64,000 nt of DNA, taken from positions 154,732,408-154,796,407 of the forward strand of contig OU015499.1 in the NCBI GenBank assembly GCA_907164885.2, given 5' to 3'. The position numbers and the translations under genes were made by a program. The notes under the pieces were generated by a model, which saw only the letters and a list, made by a program, of their open reading frames with translations, was not told the origin of the DNA and did no database searches. The stretch is from Dolomedes plantarius (lineage: Eukaryota; Arthropoda; Arachnida; Araneae; Dolomedidae). This document shows positions 22,667 to 35,402 of this stretch, piece by piece (within the stretch, counting starts at the first letter, position 1; each line of letters opens with the position of its first letter).

Positions 22667-23610
22667 TTAAATTTCGTCGATTTCAGGATAATTATTGAGT
22701 ATTTCATCAAAGACATCGGCCTGGCTCTCATTTTGTACTTTACTATTGCCTGCATTTTTAAAGTCATACATATTGACGTTGAACAATTTGAGCATACGGG
22801 TGGAAGGAACGAATTTGACACATGAACCGCAGTTCTTTTGTAGAGTAAGGGCCTGTTCACATAGGAGTCCGTTGCGTTGCGTTAAGGAAAAGATGACGTT
22901 GAGACGAAAATAAACCAATCATAGGCCTCCAAACGATTAGCAATGAAATTTTTAACGCCTGTGATTGGTTTATTTTCGTCTCAACGTCATCTTTCCCTTA
23001 ACGCTATGCAACGGACTCCTATATGAACAGGCCCTAAATCTCACCATCATAATACTTTGAAGTACTTCGAGGGACAACTTATTCCGTAATTTATTTTTAA
23101 TTACTTTGTATGTCGAAAAAGCACGTTCGACACTTGGGTTTGAAATTGGTAGTGTTATTAGCGCCATTGAAAATTTAACGATATTTTCAAATCGCTTTTT
23201 CCCCGCAGAATCACAATCTTCAAATACTTCTGAATAAAATTCAACAGAATTAGCTACATTTGACCACGATTTATTTTGCAATTGATTCCATTCTGACTCT
23301 ACATCACTTTTATTGCCGTATAAGTGAGCTCGATGGAATTTCATAAAAATGCCATTGAGACTGGGTTTCACTTGAGATAATGCAACTTTAAGATGAAGAT
23401 TGGACATCGTTCTCAGAACAGATAAGTTATCTGGTAACCGTTTTCAAATTTCTTGAGCCAAAGTACACAGAAATTTCTTACATCTCTCTTTGACTTCTAA
23501 TAATTCTTTCTCGATATTTTGTACAATAGAATGAAACTCAAAGCCAAAATCCATCGCTGATGTATGCATTAGATGGGACTGAAAATCAAAATCCGCTAAT
23601 TCAGAAAATT
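22667..23610 (-). pseudogene. hAT transposase C-terminal half, split by a MITE
   Basis: The minus strand reads SAMDFGFEFHSIVQNIEKEL, KKFLCTLAQEI, a stop, then MSNLHLKVALSQVKPSLNGI. It continues to KFSMALITLPISNPSVERAF and KVIKNKLRNKLSLEVLQSIM, the hAT dimerisation region. After the 186-bp MITE and one TAA the frame resumes as LQKNCGSCVKFVPSTRMLKL. Removing the MITE plus one TAA gives VRFTLQKNC without frame change. The N-terminal half and first catalytic region are missing. Confidence 0.8.
22849..23034. mobile_element. Foldback MITE B, copy 5 (186 bp)
   Basis: A complete copy flanked by TAA on both sides, inserted in the hAT transposase gene. It fixes the family target site as TWA and the insertion as younger than the hAT element. 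Confidence 0.85.
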
Positions 23611-24289
23611 TTTATTTTCTGTCGCCGTTATGCAAAACTGCCACTACTTACTTTATCTTTATAATAATTATATTCGAATGAAATATGCAGAATTTCCGGA
23701 AAGACCACAAAAGAGAAATACTGAAAAACACAGTAAAAGTAACATAAAACAGTCGCCACTTGCCACGGTTCGGGATTGCCACGCAAAATGATAAAATTTG
23801 TTTATGGTTATATTTTGACTGTTTATTTTATTTCGTTTTAATGAGAGAAAGTGGCAGTAAACTTGAAATCAACCTGATTAAAATTGAACTGAAGAGTTAA
23901 TTTCTAATATTTTTTAATGAACTTTAAATCTACGCTCCTAGAAACCCCCATTAAAAAGTCCCCATAGAGAATTCTCCTAAAAAAAGTAACTTCTAAAAAA
24001 TGTGCCAAAAATATGCACCCCTAGAAAATACCCCCTAAAAAAATGTCTCCCCCTCAAAATGCCCCAAGAAAATGTGGCCCCTAAAAACATCCCTTTCCAT
24101 CTAATTTACCCCCAAATTTAGGGGCAAAACCCCCAAGTTGGCAACATTGTACAGATCAAAAAGAAGCAGTCGATGAAGTGGTCACACTTTCATTCCACCG
24201 AAGCAGCATTACGGCAGATGCTTCATGTGACACTCTCCTGAGAAAGGCAAATTAAATATTTGGTGCGTCAGTTGTGATATCCAGCAGAA

Positions 24290-24297
24290 TGACGTCA
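24290..24297. promoter_or_regulatory. CRE palindrome upstream of CHTOP
   Basis: TGACGTCA is a perfect CREB/ATF consensus 229 bp upstream of the CHTOP ATG. Together with the short spliced-looking leader it marks 24158-24437 as the likely promoter. No TATA box is obvious. Confidence 0.45.
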
Positions 24298-24437
24298 CAT
24301 TTTGGCAGCTAATTTCGAGTTCCCGAATTCCTTACCTTATGTTTAATGGATGGCAACGCTTGATATTCGAATCCCAAATCCGAGTGTACAGTGGAAGCCA
24401 TTAGTGTTATTCAATGTTGACGGCGTTTTTTCATGAA

Positions 24438-24495
24438 GTAAGTAAAATGAAAAACTGAATCTATTTAAGTAAATATTTTGTTACTTTCTCTCAAG
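24438..24495 (+). other. Candidate 58-nt intron in CHTOP 5' leader
   Basis: GTAAGT at 24438 is a consensus donor and TTACTTTCTCTCAAG ending at 24495 is a good acceptor with a pyrimidine tract. Joining them leaves the ATG at 24526 as the first ATG in the coding frame. The intron would be short but within the animal range. Confidence 0.35.
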
Positions 24496-24525
24496 ACCCA
24501 CCTTTTCGAGTTTCCTTTCTTTATC

Positions 24526-25239
24526 ATGGCCACAACCTTAAACACGAAAATTGCATTGAAAAATACTACAAAAATGACTCTTAATGAGCGTTTCACGGCT
24601 TACCGTGCTCAAGCACAGACTGCAAATACCTATCGTCAAAAAATTCAGATGCAAAGACAAGCAAGCTCAGCTAATCTCAGATTGGCACAACAAATGGCTA
24701 ATAGGCCTACAGTTATAGCGGCATTAAGATTAAAGAAGAGGAGTTTGCAGCAGAGACTTGGACGAAAGCAGCAGTCCGCCAACGGCAGCATAAAGTCTCG
24801 GCTGAATCTGAGTGGTAAGCGGCTTACTAACAAATCTGTTCGAGGCCGTCTTGGCTCAGTAAGAGGCAAAGGAATGGTTCGCCGGGGAGGTTTTAAATCT
24901 GGTATGTCCCCTCTCATCAAAGATAGGTTAGGATTGCCGAAACAAGGAGGATATGTTAATGTAGCATCTAATCAACGACTTGGATTTCGTAGAAGAGGTA
25001 ATTTCAGAGGCAATCGGCAGTCCAGAGGAGGGAATAGGCAGCCAACTCAAAGGAATAACGTAAGAAATACAAGAGGTCGGGGTGGTCGCGGCGGTCGAGG
25101 TGGAAGTGGTTGGTGGAATAATAAAGTTGCTGGAAATGTCCCTACAAAACAAGAACTTGATAATCAGCTTGATGAATATATGGCAGAAACTAAAAGTAGC
25201 CTTGATGCACAGTTAGGACATTACATGTCTCAAGGTTAA
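24526..25239 (+). CDS. CHTOP: Chromatin target of PRMT1 (CHTOP / FOP) homologue
   Basis: This 237-residue protein is an mRNA-export and chromatin factor. In animals CHTOP is methylated by PRMT1, joins the TREX complex, and helps hand mRNA to NXF1 in the nucleus. The conserved N-terminus KIALKNTTKMTLNERFT (residues 8-24) and LAQQMANRPTVIAALRLKKR (53-72) followed by LQQRLGRK (74-81) match the family. The centre is rich in R and G, with a clear RGRGGRGGRGGSG methylation substrate at 183-195. The C-terminal TKQELDNQLDEYMAETKSSL...AQLGHYM (207-234) is the FoP duplication domain. The length is close to vertebrate CHTOP (about 250). The ATG in TATCATGGCC is chosen because the family starts here; an in-frame upstream extension of 16 residues lacks similarity. 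The whole coding region is one exon, whereas vertebrate CHTOP is multi-exon. It appears intact. Confidence 0.93.
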   Translation: MATTLNTKIALKNTTKMTLNERFTAYRAQAQTANTYRQKIQMQRQASSANLRLAQQMANRPTVIAALRLKKRSLQQRLGRKQQSANGSIKSRLNLSGKRLTNKSVRGRLGSVRGKGMVRRGGFKSGMSPLIKDRLGLPKQGGYVNVASNQRLGFRRRGNFRGNRQSRGGNRQPTQRNNVRNTRGRGGRGGRGGSGWWNNKVAGNVPTKQELDNQLDEYMAETKSSLDAQLGHYMSQG

Positions 25240-28200
25240 TGTAATCATATATTGTTTTCATTTTGATACTAGAGTAATGTGCTTGTCATCATTCTTATCT
25301 TTAGTCAAAAGAGTACTGTTGTAATTCAAAGAACACACTGAAATATTTTTCACAGTTAAGTGTCAAGTAATATACAGTATTGTTTTAATACATGTTGGTA
25401 TAAATTCATCCTGTTTCCTCACCATCATTTACTAAAATGCTGCATATTTTTGAAATACATTGTTGGTTTGCATTTCTTTTTTCTTTTTTTTTCCCATCAA
25501 ATTAACCAAAGTTGAAAAGGTTTTATTTTGTAGTAATTTGGATTTTAAGTACTTCAGTATGGTAAAAACTTGAAATATCGGTATGGTTGTATATATCAGT
25601 AATGCTTCAACCTCAGAGTATTGTGAAATTTGGTAACTTAATGTTAAATGATAACATGTTAGTTCAGAATTATCCAATTTTTATTTATAAAAATCATGGT
25701 GTTTGCATTAACAAAGATGGTGGCTCAGTACTTTTAAGAAATGACAAGTTTTAGCTTTAGTTATTTGTATATTGATATTTAAAGCATGGTAATTTGATTT
25801 TTCTACTGTTTTGTTTGAAATATTCAATGTGTTATGTGAAAGTATCATAAGTTGTATATATATGAGGCATGCCATTCTGTTAAATTATGATTTGATATCT
25901 ATGAAGTGCTTTCATTGTTTCATCATATTTTAATCTAAATCAAAATTTAAAATGTTGTGTACCATTTAATTTCTCTGAGAAGTTGTTCGCAAAAAGTAAG
26001 AATGTGAACGAGTTTTGTATCCTGGTTACTAGTGGTATTCTATTCAACTAATCTGTTATTACTATTATTTGATGATTTCTAAATTTATACAATGACATAA
26101 GCTCAAAATTATGAAATTTAATACAGTAAAAGTTAAAGTTAATTTAGAGATATATTTGAGGAAATATATTCTGTGCTCTGATGGCAAAATGTTGTCACTT
26201 TTCTCGAAAATTGAGTTTTTTACATTGCGGATTCTCATTTGCCGATATTTTATATTTACTGTAACTACTGTAAGTAATAGCCAACTATTTTTCTGATACA
26301 TTGGTGGTTTGGTCATAGAAAACAAATTACTGATTTTTCATGACATCTTGAATCTTAGAATAGCTGTCACGTAAATTAAAAAAAAAAGTGACATAGCATT
26401 TTGCTTCTGAGCATAGAATGTATTTAAATGCTATGGAATCATTTGACTTAATTTTGTATTTCGAATGAATGTCTTGTCTACCTTATAAAACATGCAGTGG
26501 CCATACATGTATAAACATTTATCATGCATCATGAATGATCTGCCTCTCATTTATATATCATTTCATGATATGTAAAAACTACTTGATTTTTTTTTTTTCT
26601 CTTGTTAAAAGTTACCAATTTTTAATCATTACGTACATGCCAACTAAAGTGGATGGATATTGGTGCAGTTGTTTGACTGTATATCATTCATTTGGAAAAT
26701 GAAATTCTATTGAGTAAGCTGTATAGAATAACATATTTTTATCTTGAATGTAATTGTTAAATTTTAATATCACCCTGTCCAGTTTGAGAGATGTGTTATG
26801 ACAGCCTTACAGAGTGTAAGGTAAATTTGATGTAAATCACACCAATTCTTCCTGCTTGTGAAACTAATTTTTGTTGTGTAAGAAAAACAGTAAATGTAAA
26901 GGGTTATTTCCTAGATTGTAGATTATAGTCTCTTTGATATTTAACATCTTGGTCATGCAAAGTTTATGTAAAAAAAAGATGGTAGATAACTGGGACTGAA
27001 ATGTTGCAAATAATAAAGAATGTGAAACTATATTATGTACATTTGCCTGTGCTTGAGCATAACTAAAGAAAAAAGTGGATACATCAATTTGCAAATTTTT
27101 AATTCTGATATCCTGAAACCATTTTAAAGGTGTTTCACACTAGCTGAAAACAAGCACAAAATGGATATGATCAGAAGGTGGAAAGTGCTGGTTCTAGTGC
27201 TTTTAATTTCATGTAAAACTTAAGCTCATTCATTTTAACCTCTAACTCCAAGCAATTAAACTTGAAATACATACATTGAACCATCAGTAACTCCAGAAGA
27301 AATGCATGTGGAACTGTTCAGAAAGAGACTTATTAATAATAGAGAGAATTAAGAAGCAACCAATGAGTATTTTCTGGTCTTTATACAAATAAATCCTTCA
27401 TTTTATCCACTGTATGGTTAACTTAGCAGATTTATCAGAAAAGATTTATCAGCTCGCCAAACCATGCAGTCTATATTCTGGGGTATAAATAAATGTCATT
27501 TCCTTATAAAATTTTTCTTCAGGTTTGTAAAAATATTCTGATACTGCACTAACATTTTTTAAATATTTAGCACCACTGTATGTAATAGTGCTCATAAATT
27601 CATTAGTTATAATTTTACATATTTTTAAATATATTTTGTTCGGTTTTATCTATTCTTTAGCTGTAACTTGTGACTTCTAACAAGTTTGTAAAGTATTAGT
27701 TTTCATAATTAGTATGTCTAAGGCAAATTAAAGCTTTCTTTCTTTCAATTACCAGAAGTGATATTTTTTACAAATTTTATCCATACATGTTAAAATTTTG
27801 CATTGCTTATTCTTTATATCTGTAAGACTTTATGTGAAGTCTCTTAATAAATATCTAAATTAGGTTAATTTTCTAATGACAGCAATATTCTGCAAAAATA
27901 TAAGATTTGAGAAGTTGGCAGGTATGTAATTTTACTGTTACACAGCTTACGTTAAATTTATGAATGTATAGATTTAAATTATGTAAAGTAACTGTTGCAT
28001 ATTAAATTGAGTGTGAAATGTTTTGCCAGTTATTCATACGTATGTTAACATTTGTATTTCAAGTTAATAGAATTTTTATGTTGGAATATGTTTGATTGTA
28101 ACCTTAGTAACTACAAGATTGTACTTTCTATTGCCATGAAACTGTTGTATTTTTTCCTTGCATAAATCAATTTCACCGAAAGATAAAAAAAAATTTGAGA

Positions 28201-29117
28201 TAGATTTCATATTTCTTCATATTTACATATATTTGTACAAAGATGCAAGCATCATGTCATGTTTGTTAAGTGTTACAAAACTGAAATAAAAAAAATACAT
28301 TGATCATTGATTTCAACTCCTTTTATTTATCATTACTAAAAGATGATTTGAGCAAGGAATTTAGTTGGATGTAGAAGTTCAAATTTTTAAAAACTTAAAA
28401 GTTTTGTCTTAGAGAGAATTTAAAATTTGTTCTATTCTGTTTTTATTATTCTCTCTCCAACCAGTTGAAACATGTAGCTTTGTGATTACTTTTTTATTTG
28501 TCTAACACTATAGAAAGACGTAGTGGAATAACTGTATTTGTTTTTTACTTCCTCTTTCTTGTATCTTCATATTGTTTATTCATATTTTTTTATCTTGCCA
28601 GTTTTAGTATGAGATTAAATACTTAATGTCTGTGTGACTAATGTAAAAAAAACTTTGATAAAAAAAATTATCTTTTAAGTACAAGAAATCTACTTATTTT
28701 TCACATTTGTATCATGAGCTCTTTAGAAAAGTTCTCAAAAAGTAGCTGTTAAATTCTGTACCTGCTACAAAATAATTGTTAAATAAGCCTCAACCTTGTT
28801 GAATGCTGGCTGAGTTATCACTGAACTCTCTCAAACTTTCATTTACTCGGAGTTGACCTAAATTGTGAGAATTTTTATTGCATTTGAGTTGGGAGAATTA
28901 TTATAAAATATAACAAGCAACATGATAGACGTTTCTATACTGTGATTTTAGTCATTTTATGATCTGTTTATCTCATGAGTATTATCTACAGTAAAGAGAT
29001 GGGAAATATTCTGGAACTAAGAAGCATAAATTTTGGTGCGTGATTTAGATTGCTAGAATGTTACAGATGAAATCATTTATAAGCTGCCAATTCTTTGTTT
29101 AGACTTGTATAAATATA
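25240..29117 (+). other. CHTOP 3' UTR and AT-rich downstream DNA
   Basis: About 3.9 kb without transposon signatures or coding similarity. AATAAA-type signals in the sense direction occur near 27010, 27843 and 28283. The last is followed by A-rich and T-rich sequence that would fit a distal cleavage site. The low GC and lack of repeats are consistent with a long 3' UTR, but its real end cannot be told from sequence alone. Confidence 0.4.
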
Positions 29118-29680
29118 CAGTCAAACCTGTTTTTGTTCAATCTTTTTTATGTGGTATATGAATATGTATAAAAAAATTGAAATTCCAAAAAGAGCTTTGA
29201 TCGTGTATATCTAGCTATAGCAACGTTTACAAGCAGCTGATCAAATGACAGTCGTCACAAAAACTTATCACCGACTACATGGTAACAAAAAATAAATTAA
29301 CCCTAATATGTACCTTCAAGTGACGCATTACAAACCAGTTCATCAGATTATACGCATTTTGGACTACAAAGAGTAGTATCGAATTCTGTACATTTTGAAA
29401 ATTTCTCCATGTTTAAAATGAGAAATTAAAAATTTTAAAAATGTTTCCATGTGTAATTTAATTTATGCTGTTTGGAAAGCACTTTCTCACTATTTCATAA
29501 AGCTTTGACATATTTTTTAAGTGAGACTTTTTTTTATGCAGTCCCTATTCACTGCATAAATTTTTTTCTCTAATATGTTGTGAATTATTTGTTATAGCTG
29601 TTTATGAAATTTCTGAATATTTTTTTATGCTGTTTTTTTTTGTGTGGTCCCTATCTACCACACAAAAACAGGTTTGACTG
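29118..29680. mobile_element. Pogo-type MITE (563 bp)
   Basis: CAGTCAAACCTGTTTTTGT at the left has its inverse at the right. The left flank is TA; the right flank reads AATA, so that copy of the duplication has changed. Sub-terminal TGTGGTATA / TACCACACA blocks are also inverted. No coding capacity. Confidence 0.6.
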
Positions 29681-29840
29681 AATATATATTTTTCTATCAT
29701 GATCAGGTTAATGAATTGAGATATTTGAATTTTATTGGTTTCAAGTCAGATGTCTGTATTTCGTGTGAACATTACAAGATCATTTTTATTTTGATGCTCC
29801 AAGTTTAATTATGACAATGTTTGGGCTGCATACTCTACAT

Positions 29841-31970
29841 CAGGGGTTCCTAACCTTTTTCCTTCATTGACCCCTTTTAAAAGAATGATTTTCTTCATCA
29901 ACCCCCTCACATTTTTCTTTATACAGCATATAACATAATTATAATACTAATAATTGCACATAAAGCACTTAAAGATAACAATTTGACTAAGAATATGAAC
30001 AAAAATTTAGAAAAAGTGGTTCATCAGGTTTGTTTTATATTTGTACTATTTTCATTTTTAATTTCACAAATATAAACAAGACTTCAGAAACACAGATTGT
30101 AATTGCACAAAAGTTTGATTTCAATTAATGTGGTGGTTGTGCTTGATGCATTGATACAATTTTTTAATGTTTGGCCTGCAGTGCTTATCACCATATAGTC
30201 ACAATAACTAACATAACAAATATAAATATATATTTTACTAAACAGTTTTACTGACTTATATGTAATTATAATGTAATTTTTTAAAAATTTAATGCGATGG
30301 TTGTGGTTGATGCATTTCCATAATACTTTTGATATTAGGTGTAAAATTAGTTAACAATAATCTTAAACTACCACATTATGTGATATTTAATCTATTTCTA
30401 GTTTTTCTTAACAAATTGTTAATGTGACTAAATCCTGCCTCAACAGAGTAAGAACTAGGAAAAGCTAAAAATAATGGTTTGGAAATATGGATTGATTTGA
30501 CGTATTTTTTGCGACTATCTTTACAGTTCCAAAATTTGCCATAACCACTTATTTGAAAATTGATTTTATCTTCCAAATTCTCCTTCAATTCAATAAATTC
30601 TTCTTGTAAAGAAAAATCAATATTGGTTGTGTCACTTTCAAATAAATTTATAATCCAAGATGGGATATCTAAACTTTCCAAATCTTTATAATGGGCAGTG
30701 ATATCTCCTTTTAATTGTTTCAAGTGATCAGTGTAGATTTGAATGTCATCATCGTGAATCTTATCTTTTTCAACAACAGAAAGCTGCGTCAAATGTTCTG
30801 CATCTAAGTATAAAAATCATTTCTATTTAAAGTGGAAATGAACGTCCATTTTGGATCAAAACCTAATTATAACTGTTCGAATTTGAATGAGATTCAGGTG
30901 TTTTCCTTGTAATTTATTTTGCATATTATTAAATAAAGAAAATATGTCTGCTAAATAAAATATATGCTTTTTCGATTCAATTAATTTTGTTGCCATAGGT
31001 TTTATCAATTTCTAAAAAGAACTCAATAACAGAATTAAAGGTTTCATTGAAATGGTGCAAACAGTTGCCTTTCGAATACTAATGAACTTCTGTATGAAGA
31101 AGTAAATTATTATAAAGTTCATAATTTTCGTAATTGAGCAAAAAGGCGATTATTCAAAACTTAAGTTTTAATTGTGTTTATTCCTTTAATATGCAAATGC
31201 AAAACAGAATTACGATTTTCTTGCAAATATCTGACAATGAAGTGTTGCCGATGCAAAACAGAGTGTACTGTTAGAATATCGTATTATTTTTTTTTTAAAG
31301 AAACTAAAAATCCTCTATCATTGGTGCACCATCAGAAGATGCAGCAGTAATATTAGTTATAGGAATTTCATTTTGTTGCAAAGAATTTTCAATATAATTA
31401 AATGTTCACCTGTAGTGTACGCTTTTAACAGTTCCGCTGTAAGAAATTCCTCTGTCATTTCCCTTAATCTGGGGCTATAATATTGAACATATAACATAAA
31501 AATACTGTTTCTACCAAAAGTGGATTCATTCAACTGTGAAAGAAAATTTACTTTTCTGCAATTTACTAATTGATTTTTTTAGTATTTTCTGACATTTCAT
31601 CTATGACATTATATGGAGTTAAAGAGCAGAATACTTTTTAAAACTGGCTCAGGGTCCATTTTCATAAGTTTTATTACCTTCTGTATTGCTGGTAATATTT
31701 TTTCACCAGTGCTATGTGGATATCCAGCTTTCGCAATTAACAAAGAAATATTGTAAGAGGCTTCGAATCCTCCTGCATTATTTACAAAAATAGACGTCTT
31801 AAGAAATGATTTAATCCCTGCTTTAGAACGATGCAAAAATTTTTCTTTAAGATTCTTGAAATAATCCAAATTTATTTCTTTCTTAGCAGGATGTATTCTT
31901 TCCATATAGTCTTTGATGGTTTCATATAATCATTGCTGAATGTTTTTTCACAGAGCAAATGTATGCAATC
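29841..31970 (-). pseudogene. hAT transposase remnant, FAM200/ZBED5-like
   Basis: The terminal repeat CAGGGGTTCCTAACCTTTT begins at 29841. On the minus strand 31905-31609 reads MERIHPAKKEINLDYFKNLK, then FEASYNISLLIAKAGYPHST and GEKILPAI, the N-terminal part of FAM200/ZBED5-like hAT transposases. 30792-30376 reads LKGDITAHYKDLESL, KENLEDKINFQISGYGKFWN and FLAFPSSYSVEAGFSHINNL followed by LRKTRNRLNIT, the C-terminal dimerisation part. The catalytic middle (30800-31600) is recognisable only in scraps and full of stops. The second terminal repeat was not seen. Confidence 0.7.
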
Positions 31971-33689
31971 GTTCTGTGTAGGCACAATGAAGCCAAATGC
32001 TACATATTCTTGAGAATACTGCTAACATTTTTTTTTTTTTGGGGGGGGGGGGGCAAGTAACATGGATGAATAATTGAATATATATATATAGTTTTAAAAA
32101 TTTAATAATGAAAACACTTAAAGAACTATTCATAAATACATTTTTACAGATTATTTAACAGTTAAATAATTTGAAATGTCTTGCTATACTGTACACCAAG
32201 GCTACAGGCAACTAATATTGCAAGTTAGTCCTTATGCAGAGTGTTTTAATTGTGCATGGAAGAGGATTTCCCCAGTTCTGTCAAGCAACTGAAAATAATT
32301 TGGCTTAAAAAAAATTCGAAAAAACGTCGCTAAGAGAAAAATGAAACTGCTTCTGATAGGTTGCATCGGGTGGACCCATGTGCTGTTCAAGGTCCAGTGG
32401 ATTTCCCCTGTTCTGCCTAGTGTTGATACACAAATAAAAGCTGACGGTAGCATTCGACACATATACAAAACCATCATGACATTCGACTTTAGATGCGTGG
32501 ATCGCTCTACCCTATGCAAATCTGTTTTTATGCATATTAAAACAAAAATTTATCATCGACCCCTGGAATACTATGGATCCTTTTTAAACTTCCATCCACC
32601 CCCAAGTGGTCCATTGGACCCCATTGAGAATCTGTGCTCTATATTGACACAGTGTGAGGTTATATTTCTCCCTATTTTATATAAATTTCAAAGCAAGAGT
32701 GGCTCTAATTCATTGAAATTTCACTGGTTGTTTTCCATTTTTTATCCCTATGTGGTGTAAGACAAAATAGTTGAGTACGACATTTGTTTCATAACAATGG
32801 TAATCATGTTCAGGTAGAGGTTTAGTGACATTTATGCAGTGACATATGATATTTGCATCTCACTCTCGTAACATAAATGCTAAAAGGTTTTTATTTTGAA
32901 AACAATTATTCTTTAAATGTAGGTTATTAGTTTTATTTTTTCAGTGGTTTGAAATATTAGTCATTGTTTATTATAGAGTACATTTAATTTGAATTACATT
33001 TTACATATGAAATGTTATTACAACATTTGGTAGTCATTTCTAGAATTCCTAATAGATTTAACCTCTTTTTCTTTCTTCATTTATCTGACAGAGTTTATTG
33101 ATACATCTGTTGTTTTGGTACTGTATAATGGGTGAAGTTTTGAAAGGTGTGATTTGTTCTTTGTGTGCTATAGGTGCATAATGTCATGTGTACATGTTAC
33201 TAGTAAAGTAGGATAAACTGTTAAAGATAATCAATCTTCATGAAATTGTTTAGATTTAAAAAATTGAAATCTTTTCTTTGTCTTAACATACTGTAAAGAT
33301 AGAAAATTAGGAAAAATTTTACATATCGGGTTTTTTTGTTCAATCCTGGAAGGTTCATTTTGTTGTGTTAATCATTCTTATAAATGTAGGTTGTGGCAGT
33401 TGAAATGGAAGTATTCATTTTATTTTTTCCTCAGTAACTTCTGTAATTTTTTTTTAATTTATGGATTATATATAATTCTCATACCCTTAACTTACAAACA
33501 GAAAATATTTTGAGATCAGTAAGTTATAATTATTTTTTGTGGCTTTTGAGAAATGCCTTAAATGTTGTAATGAAATCCCTGTTATAATTTTACTTTAATT
33601 TTGTACATAGTTTTACCTGCCATTTTCTAATTGAATGGATATGAGTATTTTGCAGTTACTTTAGTTTTCTTATGGAATGGATATATATT
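31971..33689. other. No gene recognised; T/G homopolymer run
   Basis: A T(12)G(12) run lies at about 32028-32052. The block at 32220-32650 contains two similar phrases around CAGTTCTGTCAAGCAACTG and GTTCTGCCTAGTG but no recognisable protein. The rest is AT-rich. Confidence 0.3.
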
Positions 33690-34220
33690 AAGACTTCAAA
33701 TGAAACACAGACTCGGGTTGTAGTACTCATGTAGGTGATATTCTGTCCTGTGGTGCATCTGAATTGAGACATTGCTAATTAAGTGTCTTGTGAGGGAATT
33801 TTCTATCTTCTGGCAAGAAAGGTGACTGTCTTTTTGATGTACCTATTGTTATGATGTGATGTAGGTGAGCTTAGTGCACACATTTCTAGTGAAAGAAGGT
33901 GCTGACCAGTAGGGATTCTTGTGAGTAGTACCTGGAAAAGTTTATGCAACATGTTCAAAACTCTCAGGTACTCAAAGGTTGAGTGAAGTGTTAACACATG
34001 GTTTGAAAAGCATGAGGAGCAGTATCTATCCTGGCAGTGTCAATTGCCTGACCTTAATGTTACAGAACATTTGGAGAGAAAAATTCAATCGCTCTCTAGC
34101 CCTACATCATTTAAACAATTAAGATGTATGTTGAAGGATGAATGATACCAAATTCAAATACCTTATGTATAGGACTTGCATCACTCTATTCAGCATCAAA
34201 TTCCTGATGTATTAATCATC
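33690..34220 (+). pseudogene. Tc1-like transposase C-terminal remnant
   Basis: Around 34010-34140 the frame reads SWQCQLPDLNVTEHLERKIQ and SLSSPTSFKQLRCMLKDE, then a stop, then YQIQIPYV. This matches the Tc1 signature WPARSPDLNITEP...W with the final catalytic Glu. Further upstream is only scattered similarity. Heavily decayed. Confidence 0.5.
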
Positions 34221-34350
34221 ACCAAATATATGCATTTCAAATTAATCATCAAAAATCATCATCATTAATCATCAAAAATTAATCATTGATCATCATTTTG
34301 ATAATTAATCAAAATTAATCATCAAATATATGCATCATCAAATTCGTGAT
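34213..34350. repeat. Irregular ATTAATCATCAAA tandem repeat
   Basis: Units such as ATTAATCATCAAA recur about ten times with small variations, together with TATATGCAT twice. This is a local slippage minisatellite next to the Tc1 remnant. Confidence 0.7.
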
Positions 34351-35402
34351 GTAAGCCAAAGGTGGACCTATAGTTTATAATCAAAAAATTCTGCAGAAAC
34401 AAGAGATGTTTCCATTATTTTGATAAACTCCTCATACACTTATTTCTACCTCCATTAAAACCAAACTGACTAGGGAGCTCAGTGTTAAACAGTTTTTTAG
34501 ACAGTTAATACATATAAACACAATTTCCTTACTTTACAACTACAATACATAATGTTATTTTATCACAAATGCCAAAACAAATTTCTTTAAATGTTTGCCA
34601 TAGCTGGTAATTTTATAATAAATTATTTATTAGGAAAATAATATTTTTGGATAAAACAATTTTTAAGATTTTAAAAATACCGTATAAATCCTCCAGAAAG
34701 TATTTCAATATATATTAATAACGCATGTCTCTGGCCTTAATGAGAAACTTGACGTTCTTTCTATTTGACAACTAAATTAATAGGAGTAATTCATGATTTC
34801 AAAACTGTTTCCCAATTTTTTTTAATGCCAGATTTATTAATTTTTTTATAAAAACACTATACATTTATATCAATTTTAGTTTGAGATTTTTTAAAAATTT
34901 ATTTTAACTCTCAGAATTGAGAACTAACATTTATTATGTTAAATAGCTTAAAGACTTGTTACAAGAAGGCTGTTGCAAAGTTTGGAGTAACACATCATAA
35001 ACAGCTCTGGCATAGGAGTAACAATAGAGTAAAAGACAAATAAAAATAAGACAAAAAGTTTTTTCATCCGACTCTTTCTGGATGCAGCTGGAAGTATACT
35101 TTACTCTTGCATTTCCAGTCTATAGATAAATAGTCTTCTTAGAGCTTTCTAAAATTTTTTCTTAAAATGATGTGAACTAGTTCAGTAGTCCATGACCATG
35201 AAATCAGTTTGAAATTCCTCATCTTAAATTAATGAAATTATTTTGAAAATTTAAATCTATATTAGCACACAGACTCACATTTTTAATAGCTCTAATGATT
35301 GTAATGAACTTTTTTAATATTTTATAACAATATCACCATGTAAAATTTTGCTTCATATTATCAGTGAATACTGAATTCTGACACTAATGGTAAATCATAG
35401 AT
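34351..35402. other. No feature recognised
   Basis: AT-rich DNA without coding similarity or visible repeats. Confidence 0.3.

Larger units (their letters stand above)
22420..24149 (-). mobile_element. hAT element with intact ends and 8-bp target duplication
   Basis: The termini CAGTGTTGCCAAC and GTTGGCAACATTG are inverted copies. The 8-bp sequence TACAGATC flanks the element on both sides (22412-22419 and 24150-24157), which is diagnostic for hAT. It carries the minus-strand transposase remnant 22667-23610 and runs of CCCC-rich degenerate sequence near both ends. A MITE at 22849-23034 interrupts the gene. Its right end lies only 376 bp upstream of the CHTOP start codon. Confidence 0.85.

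Noticed and set aside
24645..25152. Minus-strand open frames opposite CHTOP
   Set aside because: They are shadows of the CHTOP coding region.
32341..32760. 139-codon open frame
   Set aside because: No domain is recognised, both strands are open here by chance in low-complexity composition, and no splice or start context supports it.
34213..34350. CRISPR-like repeated array
   Set aside because: The units are short, contiguous and variable with no spacers; this is a slippage repeat in a eukaryotic genome.
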